From: Sambucus nigra
Taxonomy: Eukaryota; Streptophyta; Magnoliopsida; Dipsacales; Adoxaceae
Reading direction: 5' to 3'
Assembly: GCA_949130495.1 (NCBI GenBank)
Contig: OX422222.1
Coordinates: 273,782,109 to 273,846,108, forward strand
Length of the DNA stretch: 64,000 nt
Below, piece by piece: positions 22,973 through 33,821 of the stretch. Numbering within the stretch: the stretch's first letter is position 1; each line of letters opens with the position of its first letter. Under the pieces are notes generated by a model. The model saw only the letters and a program-made list of their open reading frames with translations, did not search any database and was not told the DNA's origin. The position numbers were made by a program, and so were the translations under genes.

Positions 22973-24355
22973 TCATATGTAATATCTCTTTAGGTGATCA
23001 GCATTCCATGGGTTAGTGAAAGGTTCTCCTTCTAGGTTTTCTAGCCTGTAAGTGCCAGGCACAACCTCTTCTGTCACTTTGTAGGGGCCATGCCAGTTTG
23101 GGTGAAGCTTATTTGCTTTCTGTAGGGTCTTCTTTAGCACTAGGTCTCCCACTACAATGGGTCTTGACTTCACCCTCTGGTTATAGAATTTTACTGCCCT
23201 CTGTTGGTAGGCTGCTTGTCTGACCTCTGCGTCCTCTCTTCTTTCTTCGATAAGATATAGGTCTAGCCTCCTCCCTTCCCCATTATTGTCAGGGTCATAG
23301 GTCTGAATCCTATGAGTTGGGAGCCCTATCTCCGTTGGTATGACGGCCTCTGAGCCATGTGCCAACATGAATGGGGTTTCACCTGTTGGTGTCCTTGCAG
23401 TGGTTCTGTAGGCCCATAACACAGCGTAGACTTCTTCAGCCCATCTTCCCTTCGCATCCTCTAATCTCTTCTTGATCCCATCCAGGATAGTTCTGTTTGT
23501 GACCTCGGTCTGGCCATTTGCCTGAGGTCGGCCAGGAGATGAGAAGAATTGCTTTATTCCTACTCTTAGGCAATACTTTTCTAAAGAGGAGTTCTTGAAC
23601 TGGGTCCCATTGTTTGAGATGAGAGTGTTTGGGAGGCCATATCTGCATATGATATTCCTCCAAATGAACTGGAAGGTCTTCTGCTCTGTGATTGTTATCA
23701 TCGGCTCTGCCTCCACCCACTTTGAGAAGTAGTCAATGGCAACTATCAAGAATCTATAGCTGTTGACAGCTCTTGGCAAGGGTCCTACTAACTCAATTCC
23801 CCATACCGCAAATGGCTATGGAGAAGAGATTGACGTCATAGGATGATGGGGTTGATGAGGGATAGTGGCTAACCTTTGACATTTGTCGCACCTCTTCACG
23901 TAGTCTGCAGCGTCCTTGGACAAGGTAGGCCACCAGTATCTCTGAGTGATGATCCTCTTGGCCAAGGGCCTTCCCCCTATGTGTCTAGAGCAAGAAACCT
24001 CATGGACTTCCTGTAGGACCCTGGAAACTTCCGTGGGATGCACGCACCTAAGGAGAGGCAATAGAAATCCCTTTTTGTACAAGACGTCTCCTATCATCAA
24101 GAACTTAGCAGCTCTATATCTTAATTTTCTCCTCTCTAATTTGGACTCAGGCAACTCTCCCTCTTTTATGTATCTGACGAGCGGGTCGACCCATGAGTCT
24201 CCTAGGTTCAAATTATGACAAGGGTTACATACCTCTTCTTCCTCGATGGTTGCCTTTCCTAAGACCTCGATCGGAACGGTCCTTCTAACATCTGTCTTCG
24301 TTGCCGAGGCCAACCTTCCCAATGCATCTGCGTGGCTATTACTTTGTCGAGGCAC
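22973..24355 (-). pseudogene. Integrase of element 2 (one nonsense codon)
   Basis: Read leftward: PRQSNSHADALGRLAS (end of RNase H linker), the H-H-C-C zinc finger (SCSRHIGGRPLAKRI, DYVKRCDKCQRL), then a TAG at 23816-23818 where SPWPF is the usual sequence, then the core: FLIVAIDYFSKWVEAEP, SNNGTQF with the second acid, and SSPGRPQANGQTEVTNRTI with the third. The C-terminus includes LHPNWHGPYKVTEEV and ends at 22973. Apart from the stop, no frame change is present. The W-to-stop change fits a single G-to-A transition. This is the best preserved integrase in the window. Confidence 0.9.
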
Positions 24356-25018
24356 TCTCTTCAGTTTTGCCTCTTAAAAATATTCCAATATCTTTCTAAC
24401 TCTCTCCAGGTACTTTGCCATCCTTTCATTCTTGGCCTCATAAACTCCCAGCACTTGATTGACAACTAACCTTGAGTCGCTGTGGTGTAGGAGTTGTCTT
24501 ACACGAAGAGTCTTCGCCAATAAGAGACCTGCTATCATGGCCTCATACTCGGACTCGTTGTTTGAGGCCTGGAAGTTGAATCTCAAGGCGTATTCAATGT
24601 TGGCACCATCTGGAGCCGAGAGTATAATCCCCGCACCGCTTCCACTATCATAGGAAGAGCCATCAACGAAGAGGCTCCAGACGTCTATATCTGATGAGAA
24701 GACCCCTTCTGTCATAACTTCTTACTTGAAGAGGTATCGATCCTCTTCGTTCTCTTCTATTCTGCTCCGGGTTTTTCCTGAGATGACCTCTTCCCGATCT
24801 CGGAAGAAGTTTGGTGCCGTCTCTTCCGAATTTTGGAAGACACTACGGTTTGTCTCTTCGGTGTACTCTAGGCCTTTCTCTGTCTCGGCCTCTTCCCAGG
24901 TGAATTCTGCAATAAAGTCCGCGAGGGCCTGCCCTTTGATGGCTGTCCTAGGCTGGTAGGTAAGATCATATTCTCCCAACTCGATGGACCAGGTCATCAA
25001 TCTCTCGGTGGAGCTCAA
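24356..25018 (-). pseudogene. RNase H region of element 2 pol (two nonsense codons)
   Basis: 25018-24725 is the end of the reverse-transcriptase-linked RNase H (LGEYDLTYQPRTAIKGQALADF) and a Glu-rich linker. After a TAA at 24722-24724 comes the second, archaeal-type RNase H: SLFVDGSSYDSGSGAGI, NNESEYEAMIAGL and SDSRLVVNQV carry the catalytic D, E and D. Another TAA (24374-24376) ends the segment before the integrase. All segments share one frame with 22973-24355, so pol is continuous except for three stops. The reverse transcriptase itself is absent because of the junction near 25018. Confidence 0.88.
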
Positions 25019-25019
25019 A

Positions 25020-26231
25020 GCAGCTCAAAGACAGGATAAAGCTCAGAGTGGATCCGATGGAGCATGAGCTCTAACGATAAAGCGTGCTGAGCCGGTTCTT
25101 AGGAAAAAGAGTGGTTGAGGCTTTTAGAGAGAAGAAGAAGAAGGCAGTCACAACTACCAGTAGACAGTGAAAGAAGGTTATTACCGAGGAAGGAAAAGTG
25201 GTATATCGATTATAATGGTGTGAACGGGCGGCCGAAGAAATTGACGATGAGGTTGACCAGATATATGAATGCTTTTTAGTGGATCAACGGGGACAATTCA
25301 TGGTGATAGACAACTCCAGCATACAGGAATTTATGGAGGAAGTCACTGAGGAACTAGATTACATAGCGGATCGACTGAAGCCGCAGGCACAAGAACTAGA
25401 GCAGTTGAACCTGGTAAAAGAAGGGTAAGATCCAAGGCCCATTTCATCTCGAAGGATCTCAGTAAGGAGAAACGGGAGGCCTTATTTGGGTTGATTCATG
25501 AGTTTATAAACGTCTTCGTGTGGAAATACATAGAGATGAAAGGGCTAGATAAGGAAGTGAGCTGCCACAAGTTGAACGTAATGCCTTCAGCCATTCTAGT
25601 GAAACAAGCAACAAGAACGTATAAGCTTGAGCTGGATTTCAAGATCAAGGAAGAGGTTCAATGTCTACTAGCGGTCGGGTTCATCATACCGATACAACAC
25701 CCACTCTAGCTATCTAGTATTGTCCCAGTGGGAAAGAAAGACAAAAACCAAATAAGGATCTGTGTGGATTTTAGAGATTTGAATAGAGCTTGTCCCAAAG
25801 ATGAGTTTCCTCTGCCCTCCATTGATAGCCTGATATATGCAACAGTTGGTCATGAGATGTATAGCTTCATGGATGGGTATATAGGGTATAACCAGATCAA
25901 GATGGACCCCATGGATGTAGAGAAAATAGCGTTCAGAACCCCAATGGGCAACTTCATATACAAGGTGATGTCGTTTGGACTCAAGAATGCTGAGGCGACT
26001 TACCAGAGAACAATGATGGCCATTTTTCATAATTTCTTTCACAAATTTGTGGAATTTTATGTGGATGATTTGGTCATCAAATTAAGGAAGGAGGAGTCCC
26101 ATATGAGCGATTTGAGGAAGGTGTTTTCTCGTTGCAGGAAGCATAAATTGAAGATGATCCAATTGAAGTCTGTTTTTGGAATGATAATTGGGAAATTCCT
26201 AGGATTTGTGGTTAATCGACAAGGGGTGTAG
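25020..26231 (+). pseudogene. Reverse transcriptase of element 3
   Basis: A linker typical of Tat pol (PRPISSRRISVRRNGRP-like region near 25430, then FINVFVWKYIEMKGLD) precedes the RT. The RT itself has KDKNQIRICVDFRDLNRACPK, IAFRTPMGNFIYKVMSFGLK and the catalytic box FYVDDLVIK at about 26052-26078, with both aspartates present. Stops at 25707 and 26229 interrupt it. In the live element this enzyme copies RNA into cDNA. Confidence 0.88.
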
Positions 26232-27316
26232 ATGGACCAGGACAAACAACGAGCGATCTTGGAAATGCCATGTCCAAGAACGACGAAGGAGATGAAGAGT
26301 TTCCTCGGCAAAGTCTCCTACCTTAGGAGATTTGTGCCTGTATTGGCCGAAATAACACACCCGCTGATGCAGCTGTTGTGAAAGAACACAAAATTCAGGT
26401 GGGAGGAGAGTCACCAGGAGTCTCTCGACGGACTAAAGAAGCTGCTCGTTTCACCATAGACTATGGTTCCCCCAAAGGAGGGAATACCGTTGCAGCTGTA
26501 CCTCACATCAACCACGAGATTCGTGGGAGATTTTCTAGCATAAGAGGTTGACGGGTAAGAATGGGCAGTCTACTACCTCAACAGGATCATCCATGGACCA
26601 GAAGTTAGATATATTAGCTTAGAAAGGCATTATTTAGCCTTAGTCTTTGTACCATAAAAACTTAGACATTATATGATGTCTTTCACAATTCATATTATAA
26701 CTAGATGTGATCCCATCAAGTATTTACTGGCAAGAACAATATTGATTGGCAGGGGAGCTAGGTGGTTCCTTATCCTCTCCGAATATGACTTGAAATGTGT
26801 GGTTCCTCACGTAATTAAAAGTCAGGCGTACGCTGATCTATTGGCTATTTTCCCCTTAGGAACGTTTGAGCCACCCAAGTATCCCAGCAGACGACTTGCA
26901 GGCCAATCACCTAGATGCAATAGATGGGGAATGAACAATGCAGTTAGATGGATCCTTGGCAAAAAAAAAGGAGGAGAAGGGATTATTCTTTCAAAAGGAA
27001 TGGATGAGATTTTCCTTTCCTATAAGTTAGATTTCCCTTATTCTAATAATGAGGCAGAATATGAAGCATTGGTGTTGGGATTGCTAGAGGCTATTCGAAG
27101 GGGGATTCGTTCACTTTGCATCAAAGGAGATTCAAATTTGGTGGTTCAGCAAATGAATGGAGAGTACACATTGAAACACATAAGCCTGGCACCATATAGA
27201 ACAATCACCGAGAGGATCCTCTGCCAGTTCCATCGAACTAAGATCAAGAGGCAGCCCAAAATAATGAACCGTCATCCAGATGCCTATGCTTGCCCAGAAA
27301 ATGGTCATGAGGAATG
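26232..27316 (+). pseudogene. RNase H domains of element 3
   Basis: 26232-26880 encodes the thumb and first RNase H with several stops (EMKSFLGKVSYLRRFVP, YYLNRIIHGPEVRYISLERHY). 26930-27316 encodes the second, archaeal-type RNase H: EGIILSKGMDEIF, YSNNEAEYEALVLGLLEA and GDSNLVVQQMNGEY. The two tandem RNase H domains place this element in the Tat lineage. The expected DG in the first motif of the second domain is not visible. Confidence 0.8.
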
Positions 27317-27354
27317 ATGCAACTAACATCATGATCTAACGAAGAATAACTCCT

Positions 27355-28551
27355 TTGATAGTACAGTCAATTCTACCAATGGAAGAGGATGCGGACTGGA
27401 GGGGAGATATTAGGAGACAACTGGAAGCTGGTGAAGGAACGATGTCACTAAGAGAGTTAGCTCAATACTTCACCAATCAGGGGAACCTTTACTTCAGAAA
27501 TGCAGGAGGATGGTTATTGAGGTGCATCGGCCCAGAAGAAGCAGAGCAAAGATTGAAGAAAACACACGAAGAGTATTGTGAAACAACTGAGATACCCCTC
27601 TACCAAAGAATGCAAAGGGAGGGGTACTTTTGGCCAAGAATGAAACACGATGTGGCAGAGCTACAACGAAAGTGCGACAACTGCCAATTATTCTTTGAGG
27701 CAGCTGAATGTCATTTCGTGGAGGCTCAGGCTGACTAGAGACATCCCTGTATTGACTTTATTAAAGATGGAGTTATCTCGACAGAGAAAATTGATGCGAT
27801 GGGACTCCAACGAAGGGCCCCGAGATTCTACGTTCAGGAGGGGTAGCTTTATCAATGGGGATACTTCAACAGGACTTTTCATTGCATCACGAAGGAGGAA
27901 GCGATCGAAGTCCTCAAATAGGCAAACGACCCAGCTCACATAGGAGGTGCCAAGTTATATGACCAGTTAATGACTTTGGGATACTATTGGCCAACGACGG
28001 AGAAAGATTCTGCTGAGTTCATTCAAAGATGCAAGGCTTGCCAATTTCAGGGAAATATTATTCGTGCCCCGTCAGTGGACCTACACTCCCTGACAACGCC
28101 CTATCCTTTTCACACCTGGGCGTTCGACCTAGTAGGGGCTATACATGCTTCTTTGAGGGGAAAGATATGAATACTAGTAGTAACAGAGTGCTTCAAAAAG
28201 TGGGCTGAAGCGATACCACTGAGAAGGGAAACAACGTGGCTGGTGAGAAACTTTGGAAGCGTTGGATGGACACAGAGATAATGCGATGTAACACTTTTAA
28301 ATGTATACGAAATAACTCTCTAGGGCATATGATAACTTAATGAGACCAAGAAAGTTTGTTGAGGGAGACCTCGTATTGAAAGCAGCAGTGAAACACATCA
28401 GGGGACTTCCTCTACCCAAGTTTGCAGTAAATTAGGAGGGACCTTTCATTATAAAAGAAGGCCATGACTCAGGTTATTGCTTAATTTCTAGGATGGAAGA
28501 AGATAAACCATTCAAGATTAAAAATAAATGGTTAAAAGTCTATCATGTGTA
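27355..28551 (+). pseudogene. Integrase of element 3 with the core largely deleted
   Basis: 27540-27700 has an H-C-C finger-like block (EEYCETTEIPLYQRMQREG, LQRKCDNCQLF). 27960-28170 has a second related block (MTLGYYWPTTEKDSAEFIQ, RCKACQFQGN, PFHTWAFDLVGAI). After FKKWAEAI near 28200 the reading jumps to the C-terminal module (KFVEGDLVLKAAVKHIRG, KWLKVYHV). The middle of the rve core, including the second and third catalytic acids, is missing. The presence of two zinc-finger-like blocks could reflect duplication. Confidence 0.7.
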
Positions 28552-28828
28552 GGTAATTATGTTTGGACCACTGATGTAGCTGGTTGTTGTTATGAATACA
28601 CAAGTTCTTTTTTATGTTGAGTATGCAAGTTCTTTTTCTTATAACTCAAGTATAGATGAAAGAATTACAGAACTTCACACTTCACAATCTATGAAAACAG
28701 TTGTAATAGAAAGAAATGGCATGAGAAAATAAATATCTTTCTCTATTCATAAACTTTGGGGCATTACAAAATTGGGAGTTATTGCCCAAGAATTACATGA
28801 GAAGAAAAGAAAAAATATATATACAAGT
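28552..28828 (+). other. Spacer after pol of element 3
   Basis: AT-rich, no coding similarity. It separates convergent pol and the antisense gene. Confidence 0.55.
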
Positions 28829-31800
28829 TCATTGGCCTAAGAGGAACCACAGATCTGGAGAAGAGAAAAAATCTCTAAGGAGGACCGAAGAAACTGCTTG
28901 GCAAGATTGTTGAGCATTGATAGAGACCTCCAATCTCGTTTGCACTTGTGTGCGATCGATCAGGATTTTCTTCCGTTTTAGCTTCACCAGATGAAAAGTT
29001 TCTTTGATGTCCTCCACCTCTTTATCAACATCTTCTAGAAGAGGTGCTAACTCGGCCAATTTACCTTCCTCGGCCCGCTGATCCTCCTGATGTTTTCACA
29101 GCAGTTCCCTCTAGCTGTCCAGTTGACGGCTCTTTAAGGTCTTTAAATGTGTGATAAGCCAGTCAAAGTGAAACCCATCACGACCCAACTCCCTTAGATA
29201 AACCATAAATTGGTTAAGGAGGGGTCTGGTAACATTTGAGGTTGGAGTGTTGATAATTTCAGCAACGACGGTAGCTATGCCCTGAAGCCTGTAACTCATA
29301 ACAGAGATATTTGAACGCAGCCAATCCACCGTGAACGTCTCAGGATGATGATTTACAAGATGTTTAATGACTAGACGATGGTTGGCAGGCATTTGAGGAG
29401 AACGTTGAAGCACCATTAGGCAGAAGGCGTGAGGAGCCAAGTTGGGAAGAGGAAGCTCGCACCCAAATTAACTCTCGGCGGCAACACCAGTCGTGGATCC
29501 TTGATCATTATGGCTAGAATCTTTCGAGACAACAGGTTGCCGATGGGGTGAGCCGATAGGCGAAAGAACTGGTGGAAAATATTCCCGTATAACTTGATAA
29601 GAGGTAGAAAAAATAATAAGTGTAGGGAAAATCTTAACAAACATTTTCGTTGTTAAGTCACCCCAAGAGGTGGAGTTTGTGAAAAATCTTAACAAGCGTT
29701 TTCATTGTTAAGTCACCGTTATAGGTGGAGTTTGTGAAAATATCTTAACAAGTGTTTTCGTTGTTAAGTCACCGATATAGGTGGAGTTTTTGAAAATCTT
29801 AACAAGTATTTTCGTTGTTAAGTCACTGATATAGGTGGAGTTTTTGAAAATCTTAACAAGTGTTTCCATTGTTAAGTCACCGATATAGGTGGAGTTTTTG
29901 GAAAATCTTAATAAGCGTTTTCGTCGTTAAGTCACCGATATAGGTGGAGTTTTTGAAAAAAACCTTAACAAGTGTTTTCGTTGTTAAGCCACCGATGTAG
30001 GTGGAGTTTTTAAAAATTTTAACAAGCGTTTTTGTTGTTAAGTCACCGATATAGGTGGAGTTCTTGAAAAAAAAACTTAACAAGTGTTTTCGTTGTTAAG
30101 TCACCGATATAGGTGGAGTTTTTGGAAAACCTTAACAAGTATTTTTGTTGTTAAGTCACCTACATAGGTGAAGTTTGAGAAACTGAGAAATGAAGATAAA
30201 TTAACGAAGTACCTCAGTAGTAGTAGGAGTAAGAATGGGAGTCACCACGGGGGCCATAATGGTAGAAACCGTTGGGGGCGAGCTCATTGCCTCAGTAGCT
30301 TCAACGGGGCCCTTGGCCAAAGAAGCCTCAACGGTAGGCAAAGCTCCCTCGCCAATAAATGGCACCAAGGCTAATGAAGGAGTTTCGTCGAAAGAACACG
30401 AGGAATCTCCAAGCGATGCCCCAGCATGGGCAGGCACTGAAGAATCACCACGCGGGGCAGAATCATCAACCTTGGCCTGGGAAAGGAAAAGTCCACTAAG
30501 GGAAAAGGGTGGGGTAAGGCTTGGCGAAAGATACAAATACAAAACAAAGTGTTAGACACAAGGACCAAGTACAAGAAAAAGGCACAAATACGTCTAGGCA
30601 TTACTTACCCTCGTTATGGCACCAAAAAGGGGAATTACAGTCAGGGGCCTCATCAGCGTAGGAGGAAGAAGGATGTTAGCTATCAGAGTTGCCATCTCAA
30701 CCTGGGGCACCCCAACATATCAAGGTTTATCATATTACACTGAAAGCAAAGGGTTGGAATAGATAAATATTTCTAGATCTAACAGGTAATAGATAATATG
30801 TTACCTTGGGGGAACTTTCTGCAACTAGAACAAAGGGAAGAAGAACCTGGGGCTGAGGTTATAATTTAGAAGAAGATGGGGGGGATGTCACCGGTAGGGA
30901 AGATATTCAAATAGGCTCAATGATAGCAGCCTCCGCAGCAGCATCTTTAGCCCATTGGGAGGACGAACGGTGAGAGTAAGTAAGACTTATTAGGGGGAAC
31001 AGGGAAGGGTAGTGTTGGCTGGAGAGATACCGCACGCCCCCTACGAAACTGCTTACAGGGGGACTGGGGGGGACTAGTCCCTTCTTCTTCAACTCCCTGT
31101 ACCAAGAAATTATTAAGAAATAAGTAAATCCATCTTGCCTTTAGAAAAGGGGAACAAGAATAAAACATGCACACATACCTGAGATCCAGAAGGAGAACGA
31201 GAAGATATAACCACTGGTGAAGGTGGTGAGGAGACAACAGAAGGGGCGAGGGAGGGAGGTTCCTCTGGCATCCATTTCTTCTAGGACTTGTTACACAACG
31301 TTTTCTTCGTTGTGCTCGTTGCATCACCACCTTGAGGTACCCTCAACCTTTTTATCCTCTTTGACGATGGCTCAGTTGGATCAACCATGATAGTGTGAAA
31401 AGCAGTCGAAGGAGGAACGCCGATAGCGTGCCATTGAAACTCAGCATTTATTCTTTCGACCTCAGCTTGAACCTACCTCCTCAGCTATTCAGCTACCTCG
31501 GCAGATATAGGAGGGAGAACGGAGACAATATGGAATTCCTTCAAGGGAGTTTGTGACTGCGATCGGGGCTTGGACTTTGAGGAATTGGATTGCTTGGCTT
31601 TCTTAGCAGGTGGTTGAGAAGTCCCTACTCCTATTGTACCTTTGGCTGATGGGGCAGGTGGTTTGGGGGTTGCATCGGCATTGGGTTTAGGTGTGGCAAT
31701 GGGGATCATGGGGCAGTATGGAGGAAGTTTAGTAGGAGGCACTTTGGGGGTCTGACTTAGAGGGAACTCAATTCCAAGAACGGAATTACACTTTACCCCA

Positions 31801-33655
31801 ACTCCAAGGTAGAAAATTAAAGAACTAGAGGATACACGGGATCCCCCTCGATGAACTCAGAAATTTGGGCCAGTTGCCTTGGACAGTACTTTGTTGAAAA
31901 TAGAGGGGTCACATCCCCTTGCCTGGTGATACTGGGAATGGTGACTTACCCAGCCATTATAGAACTCACTCCCCACTCAGCAGTTGAGGAGAACAGAGAA
32001 CATGCCTCGCTAAAGGAGACCTTGGGGTTAGATAATTGAAAAATCGGGTGAGGATCCCCTTGATCAAAGCCAAACTAACGGCTGCATCGGTTGGGATTGT
32101 AGTGCTTGCTGGTGTATCCCCACTCGGTGTAAGAGGACAGGTATCCTGGCAAAAATAGAAGGACTATGGCTAGTGAGGGGTCTTCAGTAATGAGGTCTAG
32201 AGTAGTTGCCCGGACCACTCTTGCTTCATGTTTGAAAAAATCACAAGTGTAGAAAAAAGTATCCTCTTCATAGGGCCTCATCACAAAACTCAAAAAGTCA
32301 TCGATAAAGGAGGTCAAATCCTTTTGGCTTTGTCTCTTGATATAAACAAAGGAGCGTGGGGGCAGGATTGTTTCCCTCTAAGGAGGACGGTTGGTCTTGG
32401 CTACTACAACAGGGAAACGCAAATAGAGAAAGCCTGTTAGGAGGACACAGTTGGTAAAGTTGGCTAGGTTATAATGACCCAGAGATCGTTTCATGTCAAA
32501 AAGGGCTCTATCAAGCCATGTGTAGAGGGATCCCAAGTTGATTACAGCTAGAGAAAGCTTGATACCCCGGGCTAAACAGATGGATATGTTGATGAGGTCC
32601 CTTTGAGGTTGGTCGTTGGGTTTCCCCATTAAATGGAAGCGAGAAAGAATGACAAGGATATAGGCAGGAAGTTCTAGCGATATACCTTGTCCAGGGGAAG
32701 CCTCAGAGTAACTACCTTCAGAAGGATCCTTAAAGAAATAGTTGATAAGAGGAGTGAAGGTATCTTTATTTAAAGTACCGATGCACCTTCGGCATATACG
32801 GTCTAACTCCAAATAGTCAACAGTCTTTTAGGCATCTAGGGCTTCATCATAATAGAGCTTATGGCCTATTGCCTCAAGGCCTAGGAGCTCACACACGTCC
32901 TCTAACGTTATTATAAATTTTCCCCACGCAGTAATGAATGTATGAGTGGTAACGTTCCAGCAAGATACTAGAACGGGAAGGGAAATATTATTCTTGGACA
33001 AGGTGAACTCACCAAACCACTTGGCCCGATGAAGCCCAATCTTAGTGAGGGTATCAGCATGGGAACTCTGCATATGGGAGTTCCAAGAAGCAAAGTGAGC
33101 AGAAGAGCCCTCAGGACCTTCAAAGTCGATGTGGGCTAATGGGAAGTCCCCTCGCTCAAGATAAAATTGGAGACTCCCCTCGGGAGTTAGAAATCCCCAG
33201 CCATCAGCACTCTCATCTTCATCACCAAGCGTCAGGGCATCATACTTGGCATTAAAAATGCAAGTCTTACAAGACCCAACAAAGTCATCACCCTTGTCAA
33301 ATATGGGCGACCGACGGTAGAAGCGCAACTGGTCCTGGAGGGCAACAGTCAATGAGGTGACAACGGAGGTGGTGACAACAGAGGTGGCAGGTGGAGCACT
33401 GGTGGCCGGTGTGGTAGGATTGCTAGAAGAGCCAATTGCAAACAACAACGAAGTACGAGAAAAAGCTTGGTAAAAGAAGGGATGGGAATGAAGATGGATA
33501 AGCACAATCACAGGTGGTGGCATAAAAGAGGAGAGAATGAAGAAATTGGTTAAGGTGTTGGACAACAATGGAGGTTTTTGCACAATTTTATCTCTCTTAA
33601 GGAATACGGGAGCTTGAAGTAGAAGAAGGAAAGAGAAGGGTTCGAAAAAAGACAC
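28829..33655 (-). pseudogene. Antisense plant-mobile-domain (PMD) gene of element 3
   Basis: First exon 33655-32075 is one frame with stops at 32828-32830 and 32378-32380. It holds a hydrophobic N-terminus, the core VSCWNVTTHTFITAWGKFII then LEDVCELLGLEAIG (the FW...THTF..WGE..T.EDV..LLGL signature of PF10536), and continues through PQRDLINISICLARGIKLSL. Later exons are a Pro/Lys/Ser-rich region (31742-31485), 31330-30947 and 30542-30201, and a coiled-coil-like C-terminus (29440-28829, one stop). A donor CTGAG|GTACTT near 30200 starts an intron filled with ~55-bp tandem repeats. It differs in sequence from the PMD gene of element 1, so the two were not duplicated locally. Function unknown; decayed. 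Confidence 0.7.
29630..30170. repeat. ~55-bp tandem array inside an antisense-gene intron
   Basis: About ten copies of a unit containing CGTTGTTAAGTCACCGATAT and AGGTGGAGTTTTTGAAAA, period 54-58 bp. It lies between the putative exons 30542-30201 and 29600-28829 of the antisense PMD gene. Confidence 0.9.
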
Positions 33656-33821
33656 GTTTGGAGCCTTTTAAACCTGACTTTTGAGTTTCCCACCATCGCA
33701 TGTGCAAGGCCGCCAATAATCATTTCAAATGAACACGTGGCACTTTAGGAAGTGTTTTGACAGCTGAAAAGACAGCGCTATGTCGTTTACGAAGTGATGC
33801 CTAGGGAATAGAAAGATTTGC
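33656..33821 (-). promoter_or_regulatory. Upstream region of the antisense PMD gene of element 3
   Basis: Minus-strand GTTTAAAAGG (about 33661-33672) could serve as TATA box just before the gene. An ACACGTGGCA (G-box core CACGTG) lies at 33732-33741. Weak evidence. Confidence 0.35.

Larger units (their letters stand above)
13542..25018 (-). mobile_element. Tat-lineage Ty3/gypsy retrotransposon, element 2 (3' half, minus strand)
   Basis: Read leftward: end of reverse transcriptase/RNase H, second RNase H, integrase (25018-22973), a 129-bp tandem array (22880-17693, interrupted by CACTA copy A), a gene on the opposite strand (15020-17412), a polypurine tract and a 3' LTR (14468-13542). The 5' part is missing: the pol reading stops at 25018 where element 3 begins. 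The order duplicates that of element 1 but with a different antisense gene and an unrelated LTR. Confidence 0.85.

Noticed and set aside
29630..30170. Regular repeats resembling a CRISPR array
   Set aside because: Head-to-tail tandem units without unique spacers, in a plant retrotransposon; the same applies to 6720-7735 and the 129-bp array.
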